From positions 52,944-116,943 of the forward strand of contig JAMFSJ010000035.1 in the NCBI GenBank assembly GCA_026225255.1: DNA of 64,000 nucleotides. The letters run 5' to 3'. The first letter of the stretch is position 1. Each line of letters starts with the position of its first letter. A model generated the notes under the pieces. It searched no databases and was not told the DNA's origin. It worked only from the letters and a program-made list of their open reading frames with translations. Below, piece after piece: positions 54,991 through 63,157 of this stretch. The DNA is from Methylacidimicrobium fagopyrum (GTDB lineage: Bacteria > Verrucomicrobiota > Verrucomicrobiia > Limisphaerales > UBA11358). The translations under genes and the position numbers were made by a program.

Positions 54991-55623
54991 TTAATCCGTA
55001 GTTGAGGTTTGTTTTCGCGCCGCTTCTTCCAATCCGCTGACCACGCCGCTAAAAGCGGCCATCACGGTCAATCCCCATAAGACGACCACGCCCAACTGGC
55101 CTTCAGTGAAACTAAAGTGCGGCAGGATAAAATTCATAAAAACAATCATGCCCGTCATGCCCAGAGCGGCCAACCCAAGCCCAATCGCCAACCGGATTCG
55201 CCGATTGGGAATGACCGGGAAAACTCGGTTGAGGCGTCGCCAACAAAGAATGGAGAGCGCGATCACGGCGAAGTCGGCAAATCCGGCCAGACGCCAGCCC
55301 AAGCTCATTTCGTTTTTCAAAATAACGTAAATACCCAATGGAATGATGACGCCCAACGATATAAAACCAATGATTCCACGTTCCCAAGGAGTTGATTTTT
55401 TAACGCCACCCGCTTTGGTGAATTCAGTCTTAAGCGTCTCCATCCGACCGATTTTTTGAATGGCGACGGCGAAAGATTTTTCCGCATTTAGTCCTGCCAA
55501 TATCTGTTGTTCGATTTCTTCGCGCAGGTGAAGCTCCAATTCTTCCAATGGCACAGGGGCTTGGATGCCGGCGGACGACATTTGTTGCCGCCACGCCGCA
55601 ATGGCTTGTTCGAGGTCAAACAT
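54991..55623 (-). CDS. permease-prefix-domain membrane protein, paralog 1
   Basis: 210 residues; first gene after padR and overlapping its stop by 8 bases. Prefix domain FDLEQAIAAWRQQMSSAGIQAPVPLEELELHLREEIEQQ then GRMETLKTEFTKAGG, followed by four to five hydrophobic segments ending VVVLWGLTVMAAFSGVVSGLEEAARK. In Acidobacteria and Verrucomicrobiota this prefix is usually fused to FtsX/MacB-like ABC permeases next to PadR regulators; here the permease part is missing. Confidence 0.75.
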   Translation of the reverse strand: MFDLEQAIAAWRQQMSSAGIQAPVPLEELELHLREEIEQQILAGLNAEKSFAVAIQKIGRMETLKTEFTKAGGVKKSTPWERGIIGFISLGVIIPLGIYVILKNEMSLGWRLAGFADFAVIALSILCWRRLNRVFPVIPNRRIRLAIGLGLAALGMTGMIVFMNFILPHFSFTEGQLGVVVLWGLTVMAAFSGVVSGLEEAARKQTSTTD

Positions 55624-55948
55624 ATTGCTCCTTTTTCAACCCGGCCAAAACGCTGTGGACGAGCGACCACTGTTCGTGATGTTTAGCCATCGCGGCTTTG
55701 CCGTCTTTTTTGAGCGAATAGTATTTCCGTTTGCGGCCGGTCTCGCTTTCGCCCCAACGCGCCTTGATCAGATCGCGCCGTTCCATGCGGTGCAACACGG
55801 GATAAAGCATTCCGTCCGTCCAATTCAGCTTGCCGTCGGAGCGCGCCTTGACTTCTTGAATGATGGCGTAACCGTAACTTTCGCCCTGCGCCAGAAGTGA
55901 TAAAATCAACGGTTCCGCCGAGGCGGCGACCAGTTCTTTGCGTATCAT
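55616..55948 (-). CDS. PadR family transcriptional regulator
   Basis: 110-residue winged-helix repressor: IRKELVAASAEPLILSLLAQGESYGYAIIQEV, TDGMLYPVLHRMERRDLIKARW and the RKRKYYSLKKDGKAAM wing are typical of PadR. The start is ATG 55948, since upstream in-frame codons precede the promoter -10. The ATG coincides with the predicted transcription start, so the mRNA may be leaderless. A 21-bp palindrome over the promoter is a candidate operator for autorepression. It is followed without gaps by four prefix-domain genes, which it probably controls. Confidence 0.9.
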   Translation of the reverse strand: MIRKELVAASAEPLILSLLAQGESYGYAIIQEVKARSDGKLNWTDGMLYPVLHRMERRDLIKARWGESETGRKRKYYSLKKDGKAAMAKHHEQWSLVHSVLAGLKKEQYV

Positions 55949-55954
55949 AGGAAC

Positions 55955-55983
55955 ACTATACATAGGAATTATATGTATGTCAA
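55955..55983 (-). promoter_or_regulatory. sigma70 promoter with palindromic operator for padR
   Basis: TTGACA (55983-55978) and TATAGT (55960-55955) lie exactly 17 bases apart on the minus strand. The palindrome ATACATA-N7-TATGTAT spans 55958-55978, covering the spacer and the -10. The -10 ends 6 bases before the padR ATG. Confidence 0.8.
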
Positions 55984-56171
55984 GAACAGAGCACAATGTC
56001 CCAGCGTCTGAGCTCCAACCTCCAGAGAAATTATAAACCTCAACCTTCTAAAGTGTTCGGGCGGGCAGCGTTTCCCCCACGAAAAATTTTGGTTTTTTTG
56101 GCGGCAAAATTTTTAGCCGCGAAAGAACACGAAGAAAAACTAGGTCACGCTAGCAGGACACCATAACCGCT

Positions 56172-57563
56172 TCACGCCTTCCAAACTTTTCCGGCGGCGA
56201 CTTGATATTTCGTCATCACATTGCGCGTATCGACGATGAGCGGCGACCAATCGGCGAGTTGTTGATAATCCACCGCATCATGCGCGGTGGAAATTAGAAC
56301 GAGATCGAAACTGGAAATAATTTCACGATTCCACTTCACCGATTGCGAGCCCGCCCAATGCGGATGTTCGCGGGTCGGACGGATAATTGGAACGTGCGGA
56401 TCAAAATACGAAACCTGCGCGCCGCGCGCTTTCAATAAATCCATCAACGCATAACTCGGCGACTCGCGATCGTCATCCACGTTCGCTTTGTAAGCGAGAC
56501 CCAGCACCAGCACGCGCGTAGCCCGCAATGCGACGTGCTGCCAGCGTTTCGCTGGCAGAGCCACCTTGGGCCGAGCCGCGCCCGGCCGACGAGACGCTGG
56601 CCGCATGTTATTTTTCCGCGCCGCCAAAGCTTCGGCCACGCGCGCGACCACGCGTTCCGGCATCGCGCGATTGATTTCACCGGCGAGTTCGACGAAACGC
56701 GTTTCTTGTCCGACTTGCCGCGCACGCCACGCGAGATAAAACGGATCAATCGGGATGCAATGTCCCCCCAAACCAGGTCCGGGATAAAACGGCATGAACC
56801 CAAACGGCTTCGTGCGCGCAGCGGCAATGACGTCCCAAACATCAATATCCATCGCGGCGTAAACACTTTTCAGTTCGTTGACGAGCGCGATGTTGACGCC
56901 GCGAAAGACATTTTCCAGCAACTTCGCCGCCTCCGCCGTGCGGCAATTCGCAACGGGCACCAACGTGCGCACGGCGCGCGCATAAACTTTTTTCGCCGCT
57001 TCCAAACACGCGGGTGTGAAGCCGCCGATGACTTTGGGAATTTCTGCGACTTGGCTGTTCGGATTGCCGGGATCTTCGCGCTCGGGCGAGAATGCGAGGT
57101 GAAAATCTTGGCCGGCGCGCAAACCGGAACCGCGTTCCAGCACCGCGCGCAATTCATTTTCCGTCGTGCCCGGATACGTCGTAGATTCAAGGACGACGAG
57201 CTGGCCGCGTTGCAAATGCGGCGCAATGCTTTTACCCGTTTGCAACACAAAGGATAAATCGGGCGCGCGATTTTTTTTGAGCGGCGTCGGCACGCAGATC
57301 AAAATGGCAGCAACCGCTTCATTGCCGATTGCGGATTGCCGATTGCCGATTTCTGAAAAATTTGTCGAAGCCGAAAATTTTCCCGCGCGGACGAGTTTTT
57401 TAATTTCAGCGGCGGCGATATGTTGGATGTAACTGCGACCGGCGTTGAGCGCGGAAACTTTTTTGGCGTCGATGTCCAAGCCCAGCACGCGCACGCCGCT
57501 GCGCGCAAATTGCAGGCACAGCGGCAAGCCGACGTAACCCAGTCCGATGATTGCAATGTTCAT
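56172..57563 (-). CDS. nucleotide sugar dehydrogenase (UDP-glucose/UDP-HexNAc 6-dehydrogenase family)
   Basis: NAD-dependent two-step oxidation of a UDP-sugar to the uronic acid for surface glycans. 463 residues from ATG 57563 (MNIAIIGLGYVGLPLCLQFA, NAD-binding). LAFSPEREDPGN resembles WbpA/TviB-type HexNAc dehydrogenases, KLLENVFRGVNIALVNE is the linker helix, and GPGLGGHCIPIDPFYL holds the catalytic Cys. Two oddities: a four-unit 7-bp repeat encodes IGNRQSAIGN near residue 75, and a ~80-bp palindrome-rich insert encodes about 28 Arg/Pro/Ala-rich residues between AEALAARKNN and RVLVLGLAYKANVDD. Confidence 0.88.
   Translation of the reverse strand: MNIAIIGLGYVGLPLCLQFARSGVRVLGLDIDAKKVSALNAGRSYIQHIAAAEIKKLVRAGKFSASTNFSEIGNRQSAIGNEAVAAILICVPTPLKKNRAPDLSFVLQTGKSIAPHLQRGQLVVLESTTYPGTTENELRAVLERGSGLRAGQDFHLAFSPEREDPGNPNSQVAEIPKVIGGFTPACLEAAKKVYARAVRTLVPVANCRTAEAAKLLENVFRGVNIALVNELKSVYAAMDIDVWDVIAAARTKPFGFMPFYPGPGLGGHCIPIDPFYLAWRARQVGQETRFVELAGEINRAMPERVVARVAEALAARKNNMRPASRRPGAARPKVALPAKRWQHVALRATRVLVLGLAYKANVDDDRESPSYALMDLLKARGAQVSYFDPHVPIIRPTREHPHWAGSQSVKWNREIISSFDLVLISTAHDAVDYQQLADWSPLIVDTRNVMTKYQVAAGKVWKA
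56527..56608 (-). repeat. palindrome-rich insert in the sugar dehydrogenase gene
   Basis: About 82 bases containing TGCCAGCG-TTT-CGCTGGCA and a second CCAGCGTCTCG-like half near the far end, with roughly inverted termini (ATGCG and CGCAT). It is read in frame as an Arg/Pro/Ala-rich segment that is absent from the family at this place. Confidence 0.65.
57321..57348 (-). repeat. 7-bp tandem repeat in the sugar dehydrogenase gene
   Basis: Four tandem units ATTGCCG, ATTGCGG, ATTGCCG, ATTGCCG on the plus strand. Since 7 is not a multiple of 3, gain or loss of one unit would break the gene. Confidence 0.8.
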
Positions 57564-57718
57564 GCCGTGCGCGCAGCATGCCCAAGCTGTGCGTGCGGAA
57601 AAAGAAGTTTCTCGAAACCGTGCGGATTTATCCCCGCCCGCCCGCGCGTGCAAAACATTTCGCAAAACCCAATTTGCCGTTGACACTTTGCCGACAGTCG
57701 GGACTATTACGGCATTCC

Positions 57719-59296
57719 ATGAATAACCGACACGACAAAATCCTGTTCTGGGGCTGCTTCATCGCCATCATCACCACGTCCTACGCGTTCATCAGCCGCA
57801 TTATTTTATGCACGGGCACGCAATTCGGCACTGACTTCGGCCTCGATAAAGTTTCCGTCGGCGAACTCGTCGGCGCCGGTATCTGGCCCTTCGGCGTGAG
57901 CATCATTATTTTCAGTTTATTCATTGATCGCATCGGCTACAAAGTCGCGATGCTCTTTTCCTTCGTGAGCTACCTTATCTACACCACGCTCGTATTTGCG
58001 GCTTATAACGCTGTTCACGGTTTGAGCGGCGACGCCCTCATCGCCGGGCAAAAGCACGGCTATCAACTGCTTTACTGGGGCAGCATCATTCTCGGTTTGG
58101 GTAACGGCAGTGTCGAAGCCTACGCCAACCCCATTGTCGCCACGATGTTCAATACGGATAAAACGAAATGGCTCAATCGTCTGCATGCCGGCTGGCCGGG
58201 CGGCTTGGTGCTCGGCGGACTTTGCACCATCGCGCTCGCCGCGAATCCCGATTGGCGCATCGTGATTGGATTAATTTTGGTCCCCGCCATCACGTTCTTT
58301 TTAATTCTCATCAGCCGGAAATTTCCGCGGAGCGAACGCGAACAAGCCGGCATCAGTTATTTGACCATGTTGAAAGAACTCGGCGCGTTCGGCGCCCTCG
58401 TGGGATTTGGCTTGGTCTTCGCGCAACTGTTTCAAGTGCTTGTCCCGGCGCAGTGGAATTGGCCGCAATGGGCTTTTTGGATTCCCACCGCCATCGTCGT
58501 TCTGATTTTCGCCGCCATTACCAAATCAATCGGACGTTTATTGCTCGCCTTCATCATCATCATCATGATGCCGCAAGCCATCACCGAACTCGGCACCAAC
58601 GGCTGGATCACGTCGCTCATGGAAGATCCGATGAAAGCCGCCGGCTACAATCCTGCGTGGGTTTTGGTTTACACCTCAGTCATCATGCTGGTGCTGCGTT
58701 TTTTTGCCGGGCCGCTCATCCATAAATTTTCACCGCCCGGCCTGCTCGTGACATGTTCCGCGCTGGCCGCGCTCGGCATTCTCGCCCTGTCCCAAACCGC
58801 GCACGCTGGCACCGGAACCATTTTTGCCGCGGCCACTTTATTCGGCGTTGGCATCACTTTTTTCTGGCCCACCATTCTTGGCCTCACTTCGGAACAATGT
58901 CCGCGCGGTGGCGCCCTGACCTTGAACACCATGGGCGGCATCGGCATGTTGGCTGTCGGCATCCTCGGTTCACCATTCCTCGGTTACATGCAGGAAAGCT
59001 CCACCACGCAGCAATTGCACCTCACGAACCCCGCGCTCTACGAACAAATAATGGTAAAAAAAGATTATTTACTTGGCGCGTATGTGGCCATTGATCCCAT
59101 CAAAAGCGCGGCCATAACTGATACCCAAGCCCAAGCCGATCTCCAAGCCGCCACGACCGCTGGTAAATTCAGTGCGCTCGGCAAGATGGCGATCTTCCCG
59201 ATCTTTACCTTCGTATGCTACATCGCGCTGATTTTATATTTCAAAACCAAAGGCGGTTACAAACCCGTGCAATTGGCGACGACGAAAACGGAATAA
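57719..59296 (+). CDS. MFS transporter
   Basis: Major-facilitator protein of 525 residues with about 12 membrane segments. The open frame starts at 57551 but ATG 57719 (MNNRHDKILFWGCFIAIITTSYAFISRIIL) begins the first helix. VGELVGAGIWPFGVSIIIFSLFIDRIGYKVAM is the helix 2-3 motif region; GNGSVEAYANPIVATMFNTDKTKWLNRLHAGWPGG and LFGVGITFFWPTILGLTSEQCPRGGAL occur in sugar-type MFS porters of Planctomycetes and Verrucomicrobia. A charged insert near YLLGAYVAIDPIKSAAITDTQAQADLQ precedes the last helix. Substrate not predictable; sugars are a reasonable guess. Confidence 0.8.
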   Translation: MNNRHDKILFWGCFIAIITTSYAFISRIILCTGTQFGTDFGLDKVSVGELVGAGIWPFGVSIIIFSLFIDRIGYKVAMLFSFVSYLIYTTLVFAAYNAVHGLSGDALIAGQKHGYQLLYWGSIILGLGNGSVEAYANPIVATMFNTDKTKWLNRLHAGWPGGLVLGGLCTIALAANPDWRIVIGLILVPAITFFLILISRKFPRSEREQAGISYLTMLKELGAFGALVGFGLVFAQLFQVLVPAQWNWPQWAFWIPTAIVVLIFAAITKSIGRLLLAFIIIIMMPQAITELGTNGWITSLMEDPMKAAGYNPAWVLVYTSVIMLVLRFFAGPLIHKFSPPGLLVTCSALAALGILALSQTAHAGTGTIFAAATLFGVGITFFWPTILGLTSEQCPRGGALTLNTMGGIGMLAVGILGSPFLGYMQESSTTQQLHLTNPALYEQIMVKKDYLLGAYVAIDPIKSAAITDTQAQADLQAATTAGKFSALGKMAIFPIFTFVCYIALILYFKTKGGYKPVQLATTKTE

Positions 59297-59433
59297 AGCC
59301 TGTATTTATCAGCCGCTGATCGACGCTAATTTTCGCTAACCAAAACGTCGCGCAGAACCATGTTCCGCGCGCCGTTTATTTTTTATTAGCGCCGATCAGC
59401 GCCGATTAGCGGTTCAAAACCTGGCGGTTAAAT

Positions 59434-60780
59434 TCACTCAAACTGAAACCCCTGCTGCCGCAGACGTTGTAATTTATAAAGCAACGCGCGCCGGCTGATG
59501 CCCAATGCCTTCGCGGTTTCCGTGCGATTATGACCATTCTGTTTCAACGCTGCGAGAATCGCGTGCCGCTCGATCTCATCCATCGTTTGCAAATCCGGCG
59601 CAGCATTGGGTGCCGATTGTTTGGCGGCTTCACGCAATTTTCCCGGCAGATGTTCCGGCAAAATCAATTCGCTCTGCGATAGCAATACCGCACGTTCGAT
59701 CACGTTGTGCAACTCACGCACGTTGCCCGGCCAGACATAATTTTTTAGACAATCCGCCGTCGCCTCGGCCAGACGCGCCTGGTTGCGGGCGAATTCGCTG
59801 ATGAATAAATTCGCGAGCGGCAAAATATCTTCCCGCCGTTCGCGCAACGACGGCAGATTTAATTCCACTACGTTCAGGCGATAAAACAGATCTTCGCGAA
59901 AACGTCCGGCTTTCACTTCGTCTTCCAAATTACGATTGCTCGCGGCGAGGATGCGCGCGTTCGTGCGGATTTCGCGATTGGAACCGATGCGCTGAAATTT
60001 TCCATCCTGCGTCACGCGCAATAATTTCGCCTGCAACGGCTGCGACATTTCCGCAATCTCATCCAGAAAAATCGTGCCGCCATCCGCTTCCTCAAAACGT
60101 CCGATGCGCTGCGCGGTCGCGCCCGTGAACGCGCCGCGTTCGTGCCCGAACAATTCGCTTTCCAACAACGTCTCGGGAATCGCCGCGCAGTTGACCTTGA
60201 TGATTTTACCACTGGCACGCACGCTCCACAGATGGATCACGTCGGCCACCACTTCTTTACCCGTGCCGCTTTCGCCGGTGATGAACACACGTGTTTCCGA
60301 CGGCGCGATGAGCGAAATTTGTTGAAACAGCGAAACCATCAACGGACTTTGCGCGATGATATTGGGGGGCAATTTTTTACCCGCGCTCAAATTCAATGGC
60401 ACCGTTTGCGCAACGCCAGTGGCTTGGCGAACAGCGGCGAGGAGTTCATCAAGATCAATCGGTTTCGCGAGATAATTCAACGCGCCATCACGCATCGCCA
60501 CGACGGCTTCGCGGATATCCGCGTGCGCCGTGACGAGCAAAACGGGCAGTGACGGAAAATTTTGACGCACGCGCCGCAGCGTTTCCAAACCGGACAAACC
60601 CGGCATCCGCACGTCGGAAATCATCATGTCGAATTTTACCGTGGGCAACAATTCAAGCGCGCGTTCGCCGGAGTCGGCCAGGACGATTTCAAAATTCTGG
60701 CCGCGCAGAAACGAGTCCAGCAAACTGCGCTGGCCCGGATCGTCGTCCACCACCAAAATGCGCGGAGTTGGGTTAGGCAC
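59434..60780 (-). CDS. NtrC-family sigma54-dependent response regulator
   Basis: 448 residues in three domains. The receiver has RILVVDDDPGQR, phospho-Asp in FDMMISDVRMPGLSG and Lys in YLAKPIDLDE. The AAA+ domain has Walker A GESGTGKE, the sigma54-contact GAFTGA in ERGAFTGATAQRIG, Walker B GGTIFLDEI and the Arg finger region FREDLFYRLNVVELNLP. The Fis-type HTH is NGHNRTETAKALGISRRALLYKLQRL. It activates sigma54 promoters on phosphorylation. No histidine kinase is encoded next to it. The 137-base gap below it contains inverted words (GCGCCGATCAGCGCCGATTAGCGG). Confidence 0.93.
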   Translation of the reverse strand: MPNPTPRILVVDDDPGQRSLLDSFLRGQNFEIVLADSGERALELLPTVKFDMMISDVRMPGLSGLETLRRVRQNFPSLPVLLVTAHADIREAVVAMRDGALNYLAKPIDLDELLAAVRQATGVAQTVPLNLSAGKKLPPNIIAQSPLMVSLFQQISLIAPSETRVFITGESGTGKEVVADVIHLWSVRASGKIIKVNCAAIPETLLESELFGHERGAFTGATAQRIGRFEEADGGTIFLDEIAEMSQPLQAKLLRVTQDGKFQRIGSNREIRTNARILAASNRNLEDEVKAGRFREDLFYRLNVVELNLPSLRERREDILPLANLFISEFARNQARLAEATADCLKNYVWPGNVRELHNVIERAVLLSQSELILPEHLPGKLREAAKQSAPNAAPDLQTMDEIERHAILAALKQNGHNRTETAKALGISRRALLYKLQRLRQQGFQFE

Positions 60781-60940
60781 GCGGGGAAATTAGTTCATCG
60801 CCGCGATGGGCTAAAGAAAATTTGGCAAGTTTGGCGGGCGGCAACCGGTCGCCGCTTTGATTGTCTCATTGATCAAACCGCACACGCCCAAGACGGCGAT
60901 TTAATTTTGCAGCTGCCGAAACCGGCCTTACAGTAAACGG

Positions 60941-61351
60941 ATGGGCGCATTTCCCATCAGCCTCGAAAAACAAGATCAACTCGCGCAACGCATGGCCGCG
61001 CTCGGCGTGTGCGAGGCGGAGATTGACGAAAGCTTTGTGCGTTCCGGCGGCCACGGCGGCCAGAACGTGAACAAAGTTTCCACCTGCGTCATGCTCGTGC
61101 ATCGTCCCACCGGCGTGTCTGTGAAATGCCAGGAATCGCGTCAGCAAGGACTCAACCGCTATTACGCGCGACGTTTATTGCTCGATAAAATTGAAGCGCA
61201 GAAAAACGGATTCGTCGCCGCGCAACGGGCGGAAATCGAAAAAATCCGCCGCCAAAAACGGAAACGTTCCAAGCGCGCCAAAGCCAAAATGCTCGATAAC
61301 AAATCCAAGCACGGCGCCAAAAAAGCGATGCGACGAGCGAAGGCGGATTAA
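60941..61351 (+). CDS. peptide chain release factor-like protein (GGQ ribosome rescue type)
   Basis: 136 residues: essentially only the catalytic domain of class I release factors. The GGQ loop is FVRSGGHGGQNVNKVSTCVMLVHRPTGVSVKCQESRQQGLNR, complete around the Gly-Gly-Gln, and the C-terminal tail is very basic (RRQKRKRSKRAKAKML). There is no codon-recognition domain. Such proteins hydrolyse peptidyl-tRNA on stalled ribosomes, as ArfB or mtRF-R do. Its basic tail fits the ArfB mode in which the tail enters the empty mRNA channel. The start is ATG 60941. Confidence 0.85.
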   Translation: MGAFPISLEKQDQLAQRMAALGVCEAEIDESFVRSGGHGGQNVNKVSTCVMLVHRPTGVSVKCQESRQQGLNRYYARRLLLDKIEAQKNGFVAAQRAEIEKIRRQKRKRSKRAKAKMLDNKSKHGAKKAMRRAKAD

Positions 61352-61570
61352 CCAAAAATTCAAGCGCCCCCCTTCCAAGCTCCAACAATCAAGGCGGCGG
61401 CAAGCCGTAGAAATTTAACGTGCCCGGATTCGTCGCGCCAACGCATACGGAATGATGCGCCTGCCTGATTGGGTGATTGATGGTCGAAGTTTCACTGGAC
61501 ACGTGGGGTTTAGGGTTTGGACGTTTACTTGGCTTTCCAAATCGTCAATTCGTTCTTAAACTCCGCGCCC
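61352..61570. repeat. spacer with word-like repeats
   Basis: Words AAAATTCAAGCGCCCC and CCAAGCTCCAACAATCAAGGCGGCGGC resemble those at 12967-13020. Nothing else is supported before the antiporter ATG at 61571. Confidence 0.45.
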
Positions 61571-63139
61571 ATGACGGAGATTGTAGAAATATTTGTCGGC
61601 TTGTTGCTCGCGGTGGCGATCATTGCGCTCCTGGCGCGCAAACTCCACATCCCCTATCCCATTTTGTTTGTAATCGGCGGTTTGCTGATCGGCTGCATAC
61701 CGGGACTGCCCAGAGTCCATCTCAATTCCGATTTGGTTTTTCTATTTTTTTTACCACCGCTCCTCTTTCCGGCGGCTTTATTCACTTCCTGGCGCGATTT
61801 CAAAGCCAACCTCAGGCCGATTTCGTTCCTCGCGGTTGGACTGGTTTTATTCACTATCGTTATAGTCGCGTGGCTGGCACATCACTTCATGAAACTGCCG
61901 CTCGCCGCCGGCTTTGTTTTGGGCGCAATTATTTCACCGCCGGATGCCATCGCGGCCACCGCCATCGCTCAGCGGCTGAATATTCCCAGTCGCATTGTCA
62001 CGATTTTAGAAGGTGAAAGTCTGGTCAACGACGCCACGGCGCTCATCGCCTATCGTTTCGCCGTCGTCGCTGTCTTGACCGGCACTTTCTCGCTGGTGAA
62101 TGCGGGCGCCCAATTTGTCCTAGTCAGTCTCGGTGGGGTCGCAATCGGTCTCCTGGTCGGCTGGCTGGCGGTGCAATTTCATAAACGCGTAGACGACGCA
62201 CCGATTGAAATCACAGTTTCGCTGCTGACGCCCTTCGTCGCGTATCTGCCGGCTGAACGTTTGGGCGTTTCCGGCGTGCTCGCCGTGGTCACGGCGGGTT
62301 TATATCTTGGCCGCCGCATGCCGGAAATTCTCAGTTATCGCACGCGACTGCAAGGCGGGCCGGTCTGGTCCATGGTGGAATTTTTGCTGAATGGTTTTGT
62401 TTTTATTCTTATCGGCTTACAACTGCCGGATATTTTACATAATCTATCAGCGAATAAGGATTATACCCTCGGTCAATTAGTCGGTTATGCGTTGATCATC
62501 AGTGTGGCGGTAATCCTCATCCGGATTCTCTGGGTTTTTCCGGCCACCTACATTCCGCGTTTAATCCTTAAAAAAATCTGCGCCAACGATCCGTATCCCG
62601 ACTGGCGACACGTCACGATCGTCGCTTGGACAGGCATGCGCGGCGTTGTTTCATTGGCAGCCGCACTGGCCTTGGGCGATAAATTTCCGGGGAGCGATCT
62701 AATTTTATTTCTCACCTTCATCGTGATCATCACCACGCTCATCGTGCAGGGTTTAAGTTTGCCGCCACTCATCCGCTGGCTCGGCATTGAGGATGATGGC
62801 GCAGAATTGCAAGAAGAACGCGAAGCCCGGCTCAAAGCCAATCGCGCCGCGCTGAACCGGCTCAACGAAATCGCAGAAAAAAATCCGACGAAAGCCGACG
62901 TCCTCCAACGTCTGCGTATCGAATACGAAGATCATATCCGCCAGATCGAAGGCGACGGAACCACCACCGTCAGCGCATCGCTCCGCCTTTTCTCGGCCGA
63001 ATACGAACGACTCTCTCACGTCGCCTTGCAAGTCGAACGCACGACGTTGATCCAGCTCCGCGACACCAATGTCATCAGCGACGAAGTGTTGCGCCACATC
63101 CAACGTGATATTGATCTGGCGGAAATCCGGTTGAAGTAA
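61571..63139 (+). CDS. Na+/H+ antiporter (CPA1/NhaP type)
   Basis: 522 residues with about 11-12 membrane segments. The family core is clear: LEGESLVNDATALIAYRFAV carries the ND ion-binding pair near residue 150, preceded by LGAIISPPDAIAATAIAQRLNIPSRIV, and WTGMRGVVSLAAALALG lies near residue 360. A cytoplasmic C-terminal tail of ~110 charged residues (from LGIEDDGAELQEEREARLK to DIDLAEIRLK) is helical and probably regulatory. ATG 61571 is preferred over the upstream ATG 61517. Roles are pH and Na+ homeostasis. Confidence 0.9.
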   Translation: MTEIVEIFVGLLLAVAIIALLARKLHIPYPILFVIGGLLIGCIPGLPRVHLNSDLVFLFFLPPLLFPAALFTSWRDFKANLRPISFLAVGLVLFTIVIVAWLAHHFMKLPLAAGFVLGAIISPPDAIAATAIAQRLNIPSRIVTILEGESLVNDATALIAYRFAVVAVLTGTFSLVNAGAQFVLVSLGGVAIGLLVGWLAVQFHKRVDDAPIEITVSLLTPFVAYLPAERLGVSGVLAVVTAGLYLGRRMPEILSYRTRLQGGPVWSMVEFLLNGFVFILIGLQLPDILHNLSANKDYTLGQLVGYALIISVAVILIRILWVFPATYIPRLILKKICANDPYPDWRHVTIVAWTGMRGVVSLAAALALGDKFPGSDLILFLTFIVIITTLIVQGLSLPPLIRWLGIEDDGAELQEEREARLKANRAALNRLNEIAEKNPTKADVLQRLRIEYEDHIRQIEGDGTTTVSASLRLFSAEYERLSHVALQVERTTLIQLRDTNVISDEVLRHIQRDIDLAEIRLK

Positions 63140-63157
63140 TTTTCTGCAGCGACGGCG

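Noticed and set aside
57551..57718. N-terminal extension of the MFS transporter
   Set aside because: The extra 56 residues overlap the divergent sugar dehydrogenase start and are Arg/Cys-rich, not membrane-like; ATG 57719 opens the first helix.
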